From: CAVUAA01 sp963739345
GTDB taxonomy: Bacteria > Chlamydiota > Chlamydiia > Chlamydiales > JAFEGQ01
DNA: 64,000 nucleotides
Direction: 5' to 3'
NCBI GenBank assembly: GCA_963739345.1
Contig: CAVUAA010000001.1
Location: forward strand, 496,001-560,000
A model generated the notes under the pieces. That model was not told the DNA's origin, ran no database searches, and saw only the letters and a list, made by a program, of their open reading frames with translations. The position numbers were made by a program, and so were the translations under genes. Of this stretch, positions 35,001 to 44,195 are shown in pieces (position 1 is the stretch's first letter; each line of letters begins with the position of its first letter).

Positions 35001-36377
35001 ATGAAGAACTACGATGCAATTGTGATTGGGACGGGGCAGGCGGGGCCCAACCTCGCCTCTCGCCTCTCTGCTGCCGGAGAAAAAGTGGCCGTCGTCGAGC
35101 GGCACCGTTTTGGTGGCACGTGCGTCAACAACGGCTGCATCCCCACCAAGACGCTTGTCGCCAGCGCCTACGCCGCCTACATGGCGCGACAAGCAGGAGG
35201 GTTTGGGATTCAGATCACGGGCGAGATCACCACCGACATGAAAGCGGTCAAGGCTCGCAAGGACGCTTTGGTCGCCGACTCCAATGAGGGGGTCGAAAAA
35301 AGGATGACAGGACTCGACAACTGCACCGTCTACCGAGGCCATGCGCGGTTCGAGAGCCCCACCACGGTCCGTGTGGGGGATGAGCTGCTCGAGGCCAAAA
35401 AGATCTTCATCAATGTGGGCGCAAGAGCTTTTGTCCCGCCGATTCCGGGGATCGAAACGGTCGAGGTCCTCACCAACTCCACCATGATGGATATCGACAC
35501 TCTTCCTGGGCACCTGATCATCATCGGTGGCGGCTACATCGGCCTCGAATTTGCCCAGATGTATCGCCGCTTCGGCTCGCGCGTTACAGTCCTTGCCCGC
35601 GGAGATCGGGTTCTCTCTCGTGACGACGAAGATGTCTCTGCTGGCATCTCCGAAATCCTCACTGGGGAAGGAGTCGAAATCCTCACGACGGCTTGCGACT
35701 TCACTGTTTCGCAATCGGGGGAGAGAATACAAGTGACCGTCGACTGCAAGAGGAAGGTGCGTACCATCGACGGCTCCCACCTCCTCGTCGCCACCGGCCG
35801 CGTTCCTAACACTCACGACCTTGGCCTCGATAAGGCGGGTGTCAAAACCAACAAAAGGGGATTCATCGACGTCGACGATCAGCTCCGCACCTCACAGACA
35901 GGCATCTGGGCCATGGGCGACTGCAACGGCCAGGGGACCTTCACCCACACCTCCTACAACGACTCAGAGATAGTCGCCGCCAATCTCCTCGACTTAAGTC
36001 CTCGCCGCGTCTCTGACCGTATTCCAGCCTTTGCCCTCTACACCGACCCACCGCTCGGACGGGTGGGCATGAGCGAAGCAGAGGTGCGTGCCTCCGGTCG
36101 CCCCGCTCTCATCGCCAAAATGCCGATGAGCCGGGTGGCCCGAGCGAAAGAGCGATCAGAGACGCGCGGCTTCATGAAGGTGCTAGTCGATGCTGAGACC
36201 AAGCAGATCCTCGGAGCCGCTCTCCTTGGCATCGGCTGCGACGAGATTATCCATGTCATTCTTGACGTGATGTACGCGCAGGCGCCATACACCGTTATTG
36301 AACGGGCCATGCACATTCATCCCACTGTTTCCGAGCTCCTCCCAACCCTCTTTGCCGAGCTCAAACCTCTAACTTAA
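35001..36377 (+). CDS. FAD-dependent pyridine nucleotide-disulfide oxidoreductase
   Basis: 458 residues from ATG 35001; the longer open frame upstream lies in the spacer and the divergent gene and is rejected. FAD-binding DAIVIGTGQAGPNLASRL at 5-22, redox-active disulfide GGTCVNNGCIPTK near 38-50, NAD(P)-binding IIGGGYIGLEFAQ near 172-184, ATGRVPNT, and WAMGDCNG near 300-307. The C-terminal dimer domain has IHPTVSELLPTL, with the His-x5-Glu of the reductase active site. The group includes dihydrolipoamide dehydrogenase and mercuric reductase-like enzymes. Without lipoyl enzymes nearby, a mercuric reductase-like or general disulfide reductase is more likely. Confidence 0.9.
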   Translation: MKNYDAIVIGTGQAGPNLASRLSAAGEKVAVVERHRFGGTCVNNGCIPTKTLVASAYAAYMARQAGGFGIQITGEITTDMKAVKARKDALVADSNEGVEKRMTGLDNCTVYRGHARFESPTTVRVGDELLEAKKIFINVGARAFVPPIPGIETVEVLTNSTMMDIDTLPGHLIIIGGGYIGLEFAQMYRRFGSRVTVLARGDRVLSRDDEDVSAGISEILTGEGVEILTTACDFTVSQSGERIQVTVDCKRKVRTIDGSHLLVATGRVPNTHDLGLDKAGVKTNKRGFIDVDDQLRTSQTGIWAMGDCNGQGTFTHTSYNDSEIVAANLLDLSPRRVSDRIPAFALYTDPPLGRVGMSEAEVRASGRPALIAKMPMSRVARAKERSETRGFMKVLVDAETKQILGAALLGIGCDEIIHVILDVMYAQAPYTVIERAMHIHPTVSELLPTLFAELKPLT

Positions 36378-36387
36378 GGAGAGTCTC

Positions 36388-37020
36388 ATGGCCAACATCG
36401 AAGATAGCCCACGATGGGTCCGCATCTATAAAGAGAAGCAGCTCATCGCCGATTCGAAACGGGTGAAGCTCGATTACACACGCGGAGCCTACTGCTTCCC
36501 CATCGACGATATCAAAGTCGATCCCAAATCCATCAAGGGGTCCAACACCGTCCTCGAGCTTCCCGATCACTACTCCTTTGATTGGGAGGCGATGGATGCG
36601 TGGTTTGAAGAGGACGAACAGATCTTTGTCCACCCTCGCATGCCTAACCACCGGACCGACTGCGTCCAGAGTAGCCGCCACATCGAGGTGTTCATTGACG
36701 GGACCAAAGTGGCCGATACTCATCGCCCCACCCTCCTCTTTGAAACAGGTCTACCCACTCGCCACTATATCCCTCAGCACGACTGCCGCCTCGACCTGCT
36801 CGAGTCCTCCAACACCCTCTCCCGCTGCCCCTACAAGGGGGAGGCTCACTACTACTCAATCAATGTGAACAACACCCTCCACAAAGACCTCATCTGGTAC
36901 TACCGCTTTCCCCTCCATGAGGCAGCCGGCGTCCGCGACCTCCTCTGCTTCTTCAACGAGAAGGTGGACATCCATGAGGACGGAAAACTCCTCCCCCGTC
37001 CCGAGACCCCTTGGTCATAA
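36388..37020 (+). CDS. DUF427 domain protein
   Basis: 210 residues. Two related beta-rich halves: PRWVRIYKEKQLIADSKRVKL near 8-28, then SSRHIEVFIDGTKVADTHRPTLLFETGLPTRHYIP near 94-128, the DUF427 signature, followed by CPYKGEAHYYSI and WYYRFPLHEAAGVRDLLCFFNEKVDI. Function unknown in the family. AAGGAGAG lies before the ATG and 10 bases separate it from the oxidoreductase, so they form an operon and DUF427 may act in the same redox reaction (inference). Confidence 0.88.
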   Translation: MANIEDSPRWVRIYKEKQLIADSKRVKLDYTRGAYCFPIDDIKVDPKSIKGSNTVLELPDHYSFDWEAMDAWFEEDEQIFVHPRMPNHRTDCVQSSRHIEVFIDGTKVADTHRPTLLFETGLPTRHYIPQHDCRLDLLESSNTLSRCPYKGEAHYYSINVNNTLHKDLIWYYRFPLHEAAGVRDLLCFFNEKVDIHEDGKLLPRPETPWS

Positions 37021-37083
37021 AGATTGAATAAAATCTTCAGTATCTGACAAGCTTGTTTTCGCAAGAACGCGAGGTCAAGGCAC

Positions 37084-38529
37084 ATGGAAAGCGTCTCATC
37101 AGAGGAAGTGAGGGAGTTCAAGGTTCCCCGCCTATCGTTGGAGAAGAGAAGCCTCGATTCGCTCGTTAAAGTTCTCTCGGCAAGAGGGCAGACGACAGCT
37201 AGAAACTCGACCCGATCGATTAGCCCACTCAAACGGGGTTCACCCCACACTCCGGGCACTCCAAAGTCAACATTCGAGGCGATCGAAAAAGCGATTCCAG
37301 AGTTTCTCGAAAACCGGGGCACTCCGTGGCTTGTGAAAAGCATTCTCGAGCGGCTGAAGACCGCGATTAATGAGGATCAGGGGCAGGAAACATACGACCA
37401 GCTGGCCACCGCGCTTGGACGAGAGCTCTGTATCATCGATAGTGGCGGTGCTCTCGCCTTCACTGCAAAAGATGAGGAGGACGACCTGTTCACCGTGATT
37501 GCCACGTGCGACCGGATCCGACTGGACCACATCGAATGGACCCTACCCGAACTCAAGAAGCTGACCCGGCGGACGAAATCAAAGGTGCGCAGCGCTCGTG
37601 CTAAGAAGGTGGATGGCTGGAAAACGATCACGTTCCTCGATGACACCTATTGGGTGGAGAAGGAGCAGATGAAAAAGCTGTGCAATCATTTGGACTTGTT
37701 CCCCCCCGAGGAGAGTCTGGTGATCGCTCCGACCAAAAAGTGGGGAGTCTTCGAGATCAACTGTGACGGAGAGAAAAGCACAAAGGGACTCTCCCTCCAT
37801 TGTGATCTTCCTGGCATTGTTCAGGAGTGGTGGGAAGGCTTGAGTGATGGGTATTGCAACAAACACATTCCTCTCACCAAATCGCTCTGCGACGCAATCG
37901 GGGAAGTTAGAGAGCTGCTCAGAACAGTGCGCAGTGACAAGCTCTGCGACTATCAGAACAACTGGCCGCACACCTTCTCCGCCATCTTGAGGGCTTGGGA
38001 TCGGTGTAATCTTGCCGATGACTTGACCACCCTCCCCGTGTTGAAGATCGGTGTAGAGGAGTGGATTTGTCGCCGGCTCAAACCGGCTACCTTCATCGAC
38101 GCTCCGCTACCACCCTTGTGGTGTGTTGCACAGGGCACAACGGTGCTGAAAGAGCTCGTCGAGAAGCACGAATCATCGATCCGCATCAGGATTGGCGAAG
38201 AACATAGCCGTCATTTAACTATCGGTAGCGTGAAGGAGCTATGGCACAAATATAACCTTCCCCTTACGAGTTTTGAGTTCAAACGAAAGGAGATCAAAAA
38301 CTTTGTCCTGGAGATGGAGGGGAATCAGGTTGTAGTCTTCGTTATCGACATTGTCGCTGAGGCTGCCAAACGGATGATCGGCAAGGAGGAACTGAAGCGA
38401 GAGAGCAGAAAGCTCGCCCTTAAGTGGGATCGTCTGTGTTCCAATCCACCAGAAGCAGGGTGCGTTCGGCTCTTCTGGAAACCGAAAGACAAGTTGCTTG
38501 AGGTCGAGTACCCCAAAGAGATAGAGTAG
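37084..38529 (+). CDS. Orphan 481-residue protein, possible effector
   Basis: Not recognised. The N-terminal 60 residues are Ser/Thr/Arg/Pro-rich and look disordered (TARNSTRSISPLKRGSPHTPGTPKST). The rest is a mixed alpha/beta protein with many Trp and Lys and no membrane segment; several Cys are scattered. The disordered N-terminus suggests a secreted protein. It begins 63 bases after the DUF427 gene and ends 4 bases before the peptidase gene, so it may belong to a longer transcript. Confidence 0.72.
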   Translation: MESVSSEEVREFKVPRLSLEKRSLDSLVKVLSARGQTTARNSTRSISPLKRGSPHTPGTPKSTFEAIEKAIPEFLENRGTPWLVKSILERLKTAINEDQGQETYDQLATALGRELCIIDSGGALAFTAKDEEDDLFTVIATCDRIRLDHIEWTLPELKKLTRRTKSKVRSARAKKVDGWKTITFLDDTYWVEKEQMKKLCNHLDLFPPEESLVIAPTKKWGVFEINCDGEKSTKGLSLHCDLPGIVQEWWEGLSDGYCNKHIPLTKSLCDAIGEVRELLRTVRSDKLCDYQNNWPHTFSAILRAWDRCNLADDLTTLPVLKIGVEEWICRRLKPATFIDAPLPPLWCVAQGTTVLKELVEKHESSIRIRIGEEHSRHLTIGSVKELWHKYNLPLTSFEFKRKEIKNFVLEMEGNQVVVFVIDIVAEAAKRMIGKEELKRESRKLALKWDRLCSNPPEAGCVRLFWKPKDKLLEVEYPKEIE

Positions 38530-38533
38530 TCGC

Positions 38534-39202
38534 ATGCGTGGACAAGTTGTTGCGATTGGCGGCGGAGGATTCACCCCTGAGATTGACCGCTACCTGCTGG
38601 AACTGACCGGCAAGGAGCGGCCCCGTGTGCTGTTTCTTCCGCAAGCGAGCGCCGAGGCTCCTGCCTATGTCGATGCCTACTTGGCCGCCTATGGCGCGCT
38701 AGAAGCAGATGCCGGATGGCTCTCCCTCTACGGCCGGGTCGAGAATGGGTGGGAGGAGCAGATCTTGAACTCTGATCTCATCTTTGTGGGAGGGGGGAAT
38801 ACGCGCAGCATGTTGGCCCTTTGGCGGGAGTGGGGAGTCGATAGGCTATTGCGGCAGGCGGCCGAGCAGGGGAGCGTGCTGGCAGGGGTGAGCGCCGGTG
38901 CCATCTGCTGGTTTGAGCAGGGGATTACCGATTCGGTCTGGCCGCTGGGCGTCCTCGATTGCCTCGGCTTTGTTCCGGGGAGCTGCTGTCCCCATTATGA
39001 CAGCGAACCGGAGCGGAAACCGGCGCTAGCTTCGTTTCTCAAAGAGGGGAGCTGCGCTCCGGGCATCGCTCTCTCCGACGGCACTGCTGCTCACTATATC
39101 AACGGAGCGTTGCATAAAGTGCTCTCGTGGCGCGAGGGCGCTGCCTACGCACTCGACCAGAAGGCCGGTGAGACCCAGCTAACCGGACACTCTCTACTGT
39201 GA
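38534..39202 (+). CDS. Peptidase S51 family (dipeptidase E-like / cyanophycinase-like)
   Basis: 222 residues, cytoplasmic. The nucleophile elbow GVSAGAICW near 116-124 carries the catalytic Ser; FVGGGNTRSMLALWRE near 85-100 and LSDGTAAHY near 180-188 with the conserved acidic and His region also match S51. Most members cleave Asp-X dipeptides. The last codons overlap the tag start (GTGATG). Confidence 0.88.
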   Translation: MRGQVVAIGGGGFTPEIDRYLLELTGKERPRVLFLPQASAEAPAYVDAYLAAYGALEADAGWLSLYGRVENGWEEQILNSDLIFVGGGNTRSMLALWREWGVDRLLRQAAEQGSVLAGVSAGAICWFEQGITDSVWPLGVLDCLGFVPGSCCPHYDSEPERKPALASFLKEGSCAPGIALSDGTAAHYINGALHKVLSWREGAAYALDQKAGETQLTGHSLL

Positions 39203-39756
39203 TGCGCTGCTTTGGCGAGGGGAAGCCTCTCTACGAAGATTATCACGACAATGAATGGGGGATTCCTGTTCACGATGATCGGCACCTGTTTGAGATGTTG
39301 ATCTTAGAGGGGGCGCAGGCGGGGTTAAGTTGGGAAACGGTACTAAAAAAACGGGCCGCCTACCGGAAGGCGTTCCATCAGTTCGATCCGAAGAAGGTGG
39401 CGAAGATGACTGACCAGCAGCTCGACACGCTGCTTGAGAATCCCGCCCTCATCCGTAACCGGCTCAAAATCTACGCCGCTCGCAAAAACGCAATCGTCTT
39501 TTGTGAGATGCAGAAGGAATTCGGCTCCTTCGACAGCTATCTGTGGGCCTATGTGGACGGGAAACCCATCCTCAACCACTTCAAAACCGGGGCTCAAGTA
39601 CCATCGACAACTCACCTAAGCGAGGCGATCTCAAAAGACCTTAAGAAGCGGGGGATGACCTTTGTTGGTCCCACCATTATCTACGCTTACCTGCAAGCGG
39701 TTGGCGTCGTCAATGACCACCTTACCTCTTGCAACGTTTACGGGAAGCGGGATTGA
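39202..39756 (+). CDS. tag: DNA-3-methyladenine glycosylase I
   Basis: Removes 3-methyladenine from alkylated DNA, starting base excision repair. 184 residues from ATG 39202. MRCFGEG at the start (zinc Cys region), YHDNEWGIPVHDDRHLFEMLILEGAQAGLSW near 14-44 with the catalytic Glu, WAYVDGKP, and KRGMTFVGPTIIYAYLQAVGVVNDH near 149-173 with the zinc His region. Full length. The 3' end overlaps a convergent gene by 35 bases. Confidence 0.95.
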   Translation: MRCFGEGKPLYEDYHDNEWGIPVHDDRHLFEMLILEGAQAGLSWETVLKKRAAYRKAFHQFDPKKVAKMTDQQLDTLLENPALIRNRLKIYAARKNAIVFCEMQKEFGSFDSYLWAYVDGKPILNHFKTGAQVPSTTHLSEAISKDLKKRGMTFVGPTIIYAYLQAVGVVNDHLTSCNVYGKRD

Positions 39757-41641
39757 GCCTGAGGAGAGCGCGGAGCGCACTCCGTGTTTCTGGAGGAAGA
39801 GGGGAGTCAAGCCAGCAGAGAATGAGCTTCCGGAGCGTGGGATAACGACGCGCCCCCCTTAGCTCAACGATCAGCTGCCAACAGATCGAGTCTTGCTTTC
39901 TGCATAGATCAATTGGATATTGCTCCTCCCACTCGTCCCATAATCCGAGGCGGTCAATCAGATCGATGGTGAGCCGTGCTCGCAACAGAGGGGGCATTTG
40001 CATGATTAGCATCGACAGAATACGTTTTACACCTTGCCCTCTTACGTTGGATTCGTATAGCCAGGAGAGTATCGCTGTCCGTGCCAAGTCGTTGGGCTCT
40101 GTGTGTGCATTGAGCTTCACAAGGACCTCCTTGATCACATCCCATAGCTGCCGGCGCACTGCCAACTCGAGCCCCCGTGCGAGCGGCCACCCCTCGACTC
40201 TGTCTATACTCGTCTGCCCCTCTCGAGCGGGGGGGATCTCAAATTGTAGCGCCCCTGTTTGCAATAGCGCCAGTGCGCAGCGGGGTTGCCCTTTCCCACA
40301 GGCGTATTCAAATGCGTAACCAAGACTGAAGGTCCCAAGCGGCGCCTTTTTAGACTTCACACACTCATTGACGAGCAACTTGCAAATATCGGGCCTCTTG
40401 GCTTCGATCGCCAGGACCAGGAGACGTTGCAAGCGCCCGTGCAACTCTTCAGTTGAGGGCTTGACCGGTCGCCAGTCTCCAGAGAGGGCTCCCACAAACA
40501 AGTCCATCTGCTCAATCTCGATGAGCTCGATTCGGAACTGCCTGGCTCGCTCTGCCACGATGGACAATGGACGACTTGCCCGAATCACGTCCTGCAGCCC
40601 AGAGAGTTCGTCCGTTGGTATAAGTGAGAAGACTCTGCCCACCCGCTCACTTTGAACGTAGAGCAGCGCCCTCTCACCAGACGACCAAGCTCTGATTTTG
40701 ATCCCGTTATGGATACCGGAAAAGCCGGTCCCTGAGAATGTCCGAATCACCGGGTTCTGGGTCTTGTCGTGCCGACGTAGCAACAGAGATTTCCTCTCTC
40801 CCCGGAGACGAAAGTGGGGGGCGCCGCCAAAACAGACCGGCTCTCCCCAGTGGATCTGCCATACGGAATGCTTAACGCCTCGGTTTCGCTTGGACCATTT
40901 ACCTGATGTGAGTGAGAGTCGTGCCGTCTCCTCATTCGATGCGAGCAGCTTGAGAATCACGAGTGCATCGGTGCCGGTGAAATGGAGATTGGGCAACACA
41001 TGGGCATCTCCGATTAGTTGTGGCGGAACGGACGCACTTCTCCACTTTACCTCACCCAACTTGACGATCTTTCTTAGATTGGCCCAGAAAAAAACCACCC
41101 CTTCCTGTTCCCGCCTTGTGGTGATGATCCACTTAGCATCCGTTCGGGAATCGACCACATAGTAGGAGGGTCTATCGCATAATGTGATCCATTGTCTGTC
41201 CGTTTTGCGAACCAGGCCGAGCTTGCCGCCAACACTTACCACCCCAACAGCTTCGCCACCACACGTATAGACGTTGATGCGAGGGTGCTCCTTGTTGAGT
41301 AGGGGAGGGTAGTCGATCTTAGTTGACACTGGGTCGTGGATGGTCACCCCACCAGGGCCTGCGACCCAAACCGTTCCCTCGCTTGCGTCTGTATCACTAA
41401 CTGGGCCAATGTCTATCCGATAGATCTGCTTTGGTGTTCCAAACGCCCAAAGAGCTGCTAGCCGCAGCTCTTTGAAGGTCCACTCTTTATTCACATCCGG
41501 TACCCAGGCGCGGCCATGGACCTTCAGCCACTCAATGCCGAACGGCGTGAGTCTTTCATATGCAAACGTCAAGGCGACCAAATCGCACGGCGATAGCTTG
41601 ACCGCAATGCAGTGGAAGATATCTTTGCTCACCTTATCCAT
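39722..41641 (-). CDS. F-box-like protein with beta-rich and helical repeat regions
   Basis: 639 residues. Residues about 1-45 fit an F-box: MDKVSKDIFHCIAVKLSPCDLVALTFAYERL. A beta-rich middle (about 60-350) with WD/Kelch-like spacing and many Trp follows. The C-terminal helical region (about 400-630) is like ankyrin or HEAT repeats (LLVLAIEAKRPDICKLLVNECVKSKK, YACGKGQPRCALALLQTG). F-box domains recruit host SKP1 to ubiquitin ligases and are typical of amoeba-associated bacteria; export by type III secretion is inferred. Overlaps tag by 35 and the upstream gene by 8 bases. Confidence 0.7.
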   Translation of the reverse strand: MDKVSKDIFHCIAVKLSPCDLVALTFAYERLTPFGIEWLKVHGRAWVPDVNKEWTFKELRLAALWAFGTPKQIYRIDIGPVSDTDASEGTVWVAGPGGVTIHDPVSTKIDYPPLLNKEHPRINVYTCGGEAVGVVSVGGKLGLVRKTDRQWITLCDRPSYYVVDSRTDAKWIITTRREQEGVVFFWANLRKIVKLGEVKWRSASVPPQLIGDAHVLPNLHFTGTDALVILKLLASNEETARLSLTSGKWSKRNRGVKHSVWQIHWGEPVCFGGAPHFRLRGERKSLLLRRHDKTQNPVIRTFSGTGFSGIHNGIKIRAWSSGERALLYVQSERVGRVFSLIPTDELSGLQDVIRASRPLSIVAERARQFRIELIEIEQMDLFVGALSGDWRPVKPSTEELHGRLQRLLVLAIEAKRPDICKLLVNECVKSKKAPLGTFSLGYAFEYACGKGQPRCALALLQTGALQFEIPPAREGQTSIDRVEGWPLARGLELAVRRQLWDVIKEVLVKLNAHTEPNDLARTAILSWLYESNVRGQGVKRILSMLIMQMPPLLRARLTIDLIDRLGLWDEWEEQYPIDLCRKQDSICWQLIVELRGARRYPTLRKLILCWLDSPLPPETRSALRALLRLNPASRKRCKR

Positions 41642-42353
41642 TCAAATCCTTAATGAGCTTGTCAAACTGCTTCTTCGTCTCGATCAAATAATAGGCAGGA
41701 TCTTCGCGGCGCACATCGCACCGGACAAGCTTCACCACATTCAGTCGCTTCCATATCCGAAATGGTTTTCCGAATTTGATCCGAGAGAGCAGCAATTTAA
41801 AGGGAATCGTCTGAATACATACCGTCAGCCCTTCCTTTGCAAACAGCAGCTCAATCCATTCTTTCCGCACGGCATCCGGGCAGAGAATCAAACTCACATC
41901 GGCCTCTTCCACCTCTATTGGTAGGTCCATATCTTTCTCAATACTAGCGATCGTCTGATCACACGCCTGCAGCTCTTTTAGCAACTGACTCATCTGCCAC
42001 GTCACCTCAGTGGTGATCTTGAACATGCCTTGGAAGGCTTTCATGCAGTTGTTGTATTCCGACAAGATCGCTTCCGCGTGCTTACGCTTCGCTTTGGGGC
42101 TAAAGCCGAGCCTTAGAGATTTGCAAAAGCGCGGGTTGCAGTGTAGGGGATGGATGACATCGAAGTGCTTTGCCTTCGCAAAGGGGAGACAAGCCCTCTT
42201 CAACTCCTTCCACGTCGCCTCGAGATTTGCCCAGCAGACATCAAGGGCCTGAGCTGTCTCTCTTAGGCGGCAAAGCCCCCGCATTTGCCACCTGAGCAGC
42301 GTCCGCTCCACGAGACACAAAACCAAGTCTGGTTTGCGGTCTGTCACTTCCAT
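41634..42353 (-). CDS. Orphan helical protein, 239 residues
   Basis: Not recognised. The ATG at 42353 (MEVTDRKPDLVLCLVERTLL) avoids overlap with the divergent GIY-YIG gene; the frame stays open to 42656. Helical, with many Lys, Leu and Cys (RTLLRWQMRGLCRLRETAQALDVCWANLEATW). The C-terminal half may be a coiled-coil bundle. The stop overlaps the F-box gene start by 8 bases, so they form one operon and the protein may be a partner of the F-box protein. Confidence 0.62.
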   Translation of the reverse strand: MEVTDRKPDLVLCLVERTLLRWQMRGLCRLRETAQALDVCWANLEATWKELKRACLPFAKAKHFDVIHPLHCNPRFCKSLRLGFSPKAKRKHAEAILSEYNNCMKAFQGMFKITTEVTWQMSQLLKELQACDQTIASIEKDMDLPIEVEEADVSLILCPDAVRKEWIELLFAKEGLTVCIQTIPFKLLLSRIKFGKPFRIWKRLNVVKLVRCDVRREDPAYYLIETKKQFDKLIKDLNG

Positions 42354-42431
42354 GTGCCAGCAGTATAACACGCTATCTGCATTTACATCGATCAGCAGAC
42401 AATATTGAGAATCCTGACTATATTGGAACAC

Positions 42432-42677
42432 ATGTGGGAGGTGTACATCATAGAGACAGAGCAGGGTCAGTTCTATACCGGCATCAGTACTGACGTGGAG
42501 CGCCGATTTGCTGAGCACCAGAACTCGTCCAAGGGCGCTAGCTTTTTTCGCAGATCCAAACCTAAAACGATTGTCTATCGGGAAAAGCACCTGGACCGCT
42601 CGTCGGCTACCCGGCGCGAAATCGAGATCAAGCGAATGACCCGAGCCCAGAAGCAAATCCTGATAGAGGGCAACTAG
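42432..42677 (+). CDS. GIY-YIG nuclease domain protein
   Basis: 81 residues from ATG 42432. The core is WEVYIIETEQGQFYTGISTDVERRFAEHQ: VYII/FYTG is the GIY-YIG pair and the Arg in VERRF is catalytic. A conserved Glu lies in TRREIEIKRM. Resembles the stand-alone UPF0213/YhbQ group, possibly DNA repair. Longer in-frame start at 42405 is unlikely. Followed by a hairpin terminator. Confidence 0.88.
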   Translation: MWEVYIIETEQGQFYTGISTDVERRFAEHQNSSKGASFFRRSKPKTIVYREKHLDRSSATRREIEIKRMTRAQKQILIEGN

Positions 42678-42712
42678 TGATTAGACATAGCATATGATAA
42701 TAGGTAGCAGCG

Positions 42713-42744
42713 ACCTGGGTGACTAAGATGACACCCAGGTTTTG
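42713..42744. terminator. Rho-independent-type hairpin between convergent genes
   Basis: Stem ACCTGGGTG (42713-42721) pairs with 42732-42740 across a 10-base loop and is followed by a short T run, giving a terminator for the plus-strand GIY-YIG gene and, with less certainty, the minus-strand gene ending at 42769. Confidence 0.6.
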
Positions 42745-42768
42745 CAATTATGCGGACTGGAACTTTCC

Positions 42769-43326
42769 TTATAGCTCGGTTGGAGGCTCTGCCCAGATTT
42801 GCCAACGGCCGCCGTCGATTAACTGACTCTTTAGCACCCCGTGATCAATACTGGGCTCCCCAAACACTTGTTCCGTCCCGTCATAGGCTGTGAAAGTCAC
42901 ACTCGAAATGACCTCATCCTTCTTTGGCTCGATAAGCATTAACTGGCCCCAAGGGATTGAAAGCTCGTCGGTTCGTTCTTCCTGTTCTGATACATAACAA
43001 TATTCCGTAAAATCAACCGCCACGCTGACGATACCCATCTTGTGTCCGCTACCACACCAAAGCTTGACCATCATAACAATGTTGTTAGGAGTGACCGACT
43101 CGATAACTTCATTGTGTGTGCCGTGAGCTCCCTTCAATTCGTGAATTGTCGGCGTTTGATCAGTGTCAATAAGCCATCCCTCCCGCGGGGCAATATGTTG
43201 ATGAATCGTGTGCCATTGGTCCGGGTACCAACTATTGCCGTTGTAGGAAAAGTTATGCGAAGCCTTGTGTTCCTCTCTTTTTCTTTCGATTGATCCATAC
43301 TTGACCTTGATTATGCCAGCCATCAT
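42769..43326 (-). CDS. Orphan beta-rich protein, 185 residues
   Basis: Not recognised. Mostly beta strands with Trp, His and Asp (GNSWYPDQWHTIHQHIAPREGWLIDTD near 30-55, LWCGSGHKMGIVSVAVDFTEYC near 88-110). No signal or membrane segment. Its start overlaps the stop of the preceding 222-residue gene by 4 bases. The two could be halves of a single ancestral protein separated by a frameshift, or a coupled pair. Confidence 0.62.
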   Translation of the reverse strand: MMAGIIKVKYGSIERKREEHKASHNFSYNGNSWYPDQWHTIHQHIAPREGWLIDTDQTPTIHELKGAHGTHNEVIESVTPNNIVMMVKLWCGSGHKMGIVSVAVDFTEYCYVSEQEERTDELSIPWGQLMLIEPKKDEVISSVTFTAYDGTEQVFGEPSIDHGVLKSQLIDGGRWQIWAEPPTEL

Positions 43327-43991
43327 CGGGAGGGCTCCAAAACCGACTTGTAATTGAAGTCCACTTTATGAGACCGAACCCAACCATCATCCCACGAAAT
43401 GGTAAGCTGGCCTGTGCGATATGAAAAGAGGGTTTTCTTCGATTTCCGAAAGGGTTCTAGAGGTAATGAGAAGCTGAATCTATTGGTGGTATTATCGACT
43501 ATGCTACAAGATTCACCGCCAAAGGCTAGTTTAGGCTCAAAGCCTGGTTTGCCCGCCCATGGGAAATTCCCATCGAAATGAACAATTGCTGTTTCCTTCT
43601 TGTCCGAAACAATAAGGCAATGGGGAATGATGTGCCGAAGCTGAGGCATCTTATTGCTAAACGGTAGAGTGTTGGCCAGCTGCTGGGCTCGCCCCATAAG
43701 CTCCTTCAGAGCTCTCTCTTCTTTTTTTTCAAATTCGTCGACCACTCCCTCGAGACGGGTCAAAGCTTGACTAGCTTGCTCGCTTACCTTATCCACCGTA
43801 TACTTAAGCTCGCTGTGAAATGCGTTCTTCACGTTCTCAATGGTTAAACCGATTTCTCTACCGGCCTCGATCTCAAGTTCAGTGCCCGCATTGCGCCCTT
43901 CTTCGATCACCTGTTGGACCGATTGATTGACGCGGTCGAGAAAACCGCCCAGAACATCGCTAAAGAGTGGATTGCCAATTTGCAGTTCCAT
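43323..43991 (-). CDS. Coiled-coil plus beta-domain orphan protein, 222 residues
   Basis: AAGGAG upstream of the ATG. The N-terminal half (about 10-110) is an amphipathic coiled coil (VNQSVQQVIEEGRNAGTELE to EFEKKEERALKELMGRAQQL). The C-terminal half is beta-rich with Phe and Trp (IVHFDGNFPWAGKPGFEPKL). That build, helix bundle and beta sandwich, recalls pore-forming or membrane-binding proteins, but I cannot place it in a family. Overlaps the next gene by 4 bases (ATGA). Confidence 0.65.
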   Translation of the reverse strand: MELQIGNPLFSDVLGGFLDRVNQSVQQVIEEGRNAGTELEIEAGREIGLTIENVKNAFHSELKYTVDKVSEQASQALTRLEGVVDEFEKKEERALKELMGRAQQLANTLPFSNKMPQLRHIIPHCLIVSDKKETAIVHFDGNFPWAGKPGFEPKLAFGGESCSIVDNTTNRFSFSLPLEPFRKSKKTLFSYRTGQLTISWDDGWVRSHKVDFNYKSVLEPSR

Positions 43992-44195
43992 AGAGCTTCT
44001 CCTTTTTCTGGGAGACGGCGTCTCCCTTCAATAGTGATCCTACAGCCGCGCGAGCAATTAATGCAAAGATCTCATTAATCCCGTAGAGCTAGTGGGGGAT
44101 ATCGTCAAACGTGAAAGCGGTGACTATGGTCTTATTGGACGGCCGCGCATCGGAGCGGATTCCGATGCAGCTGCGCGGCACCAATCACCTGTCTG

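Noticed and set aside
37084..38529. Protein kinase assignment for the 481-residue orphan
   Set aside because: No glycine loop, HRD or DFG motif visible.
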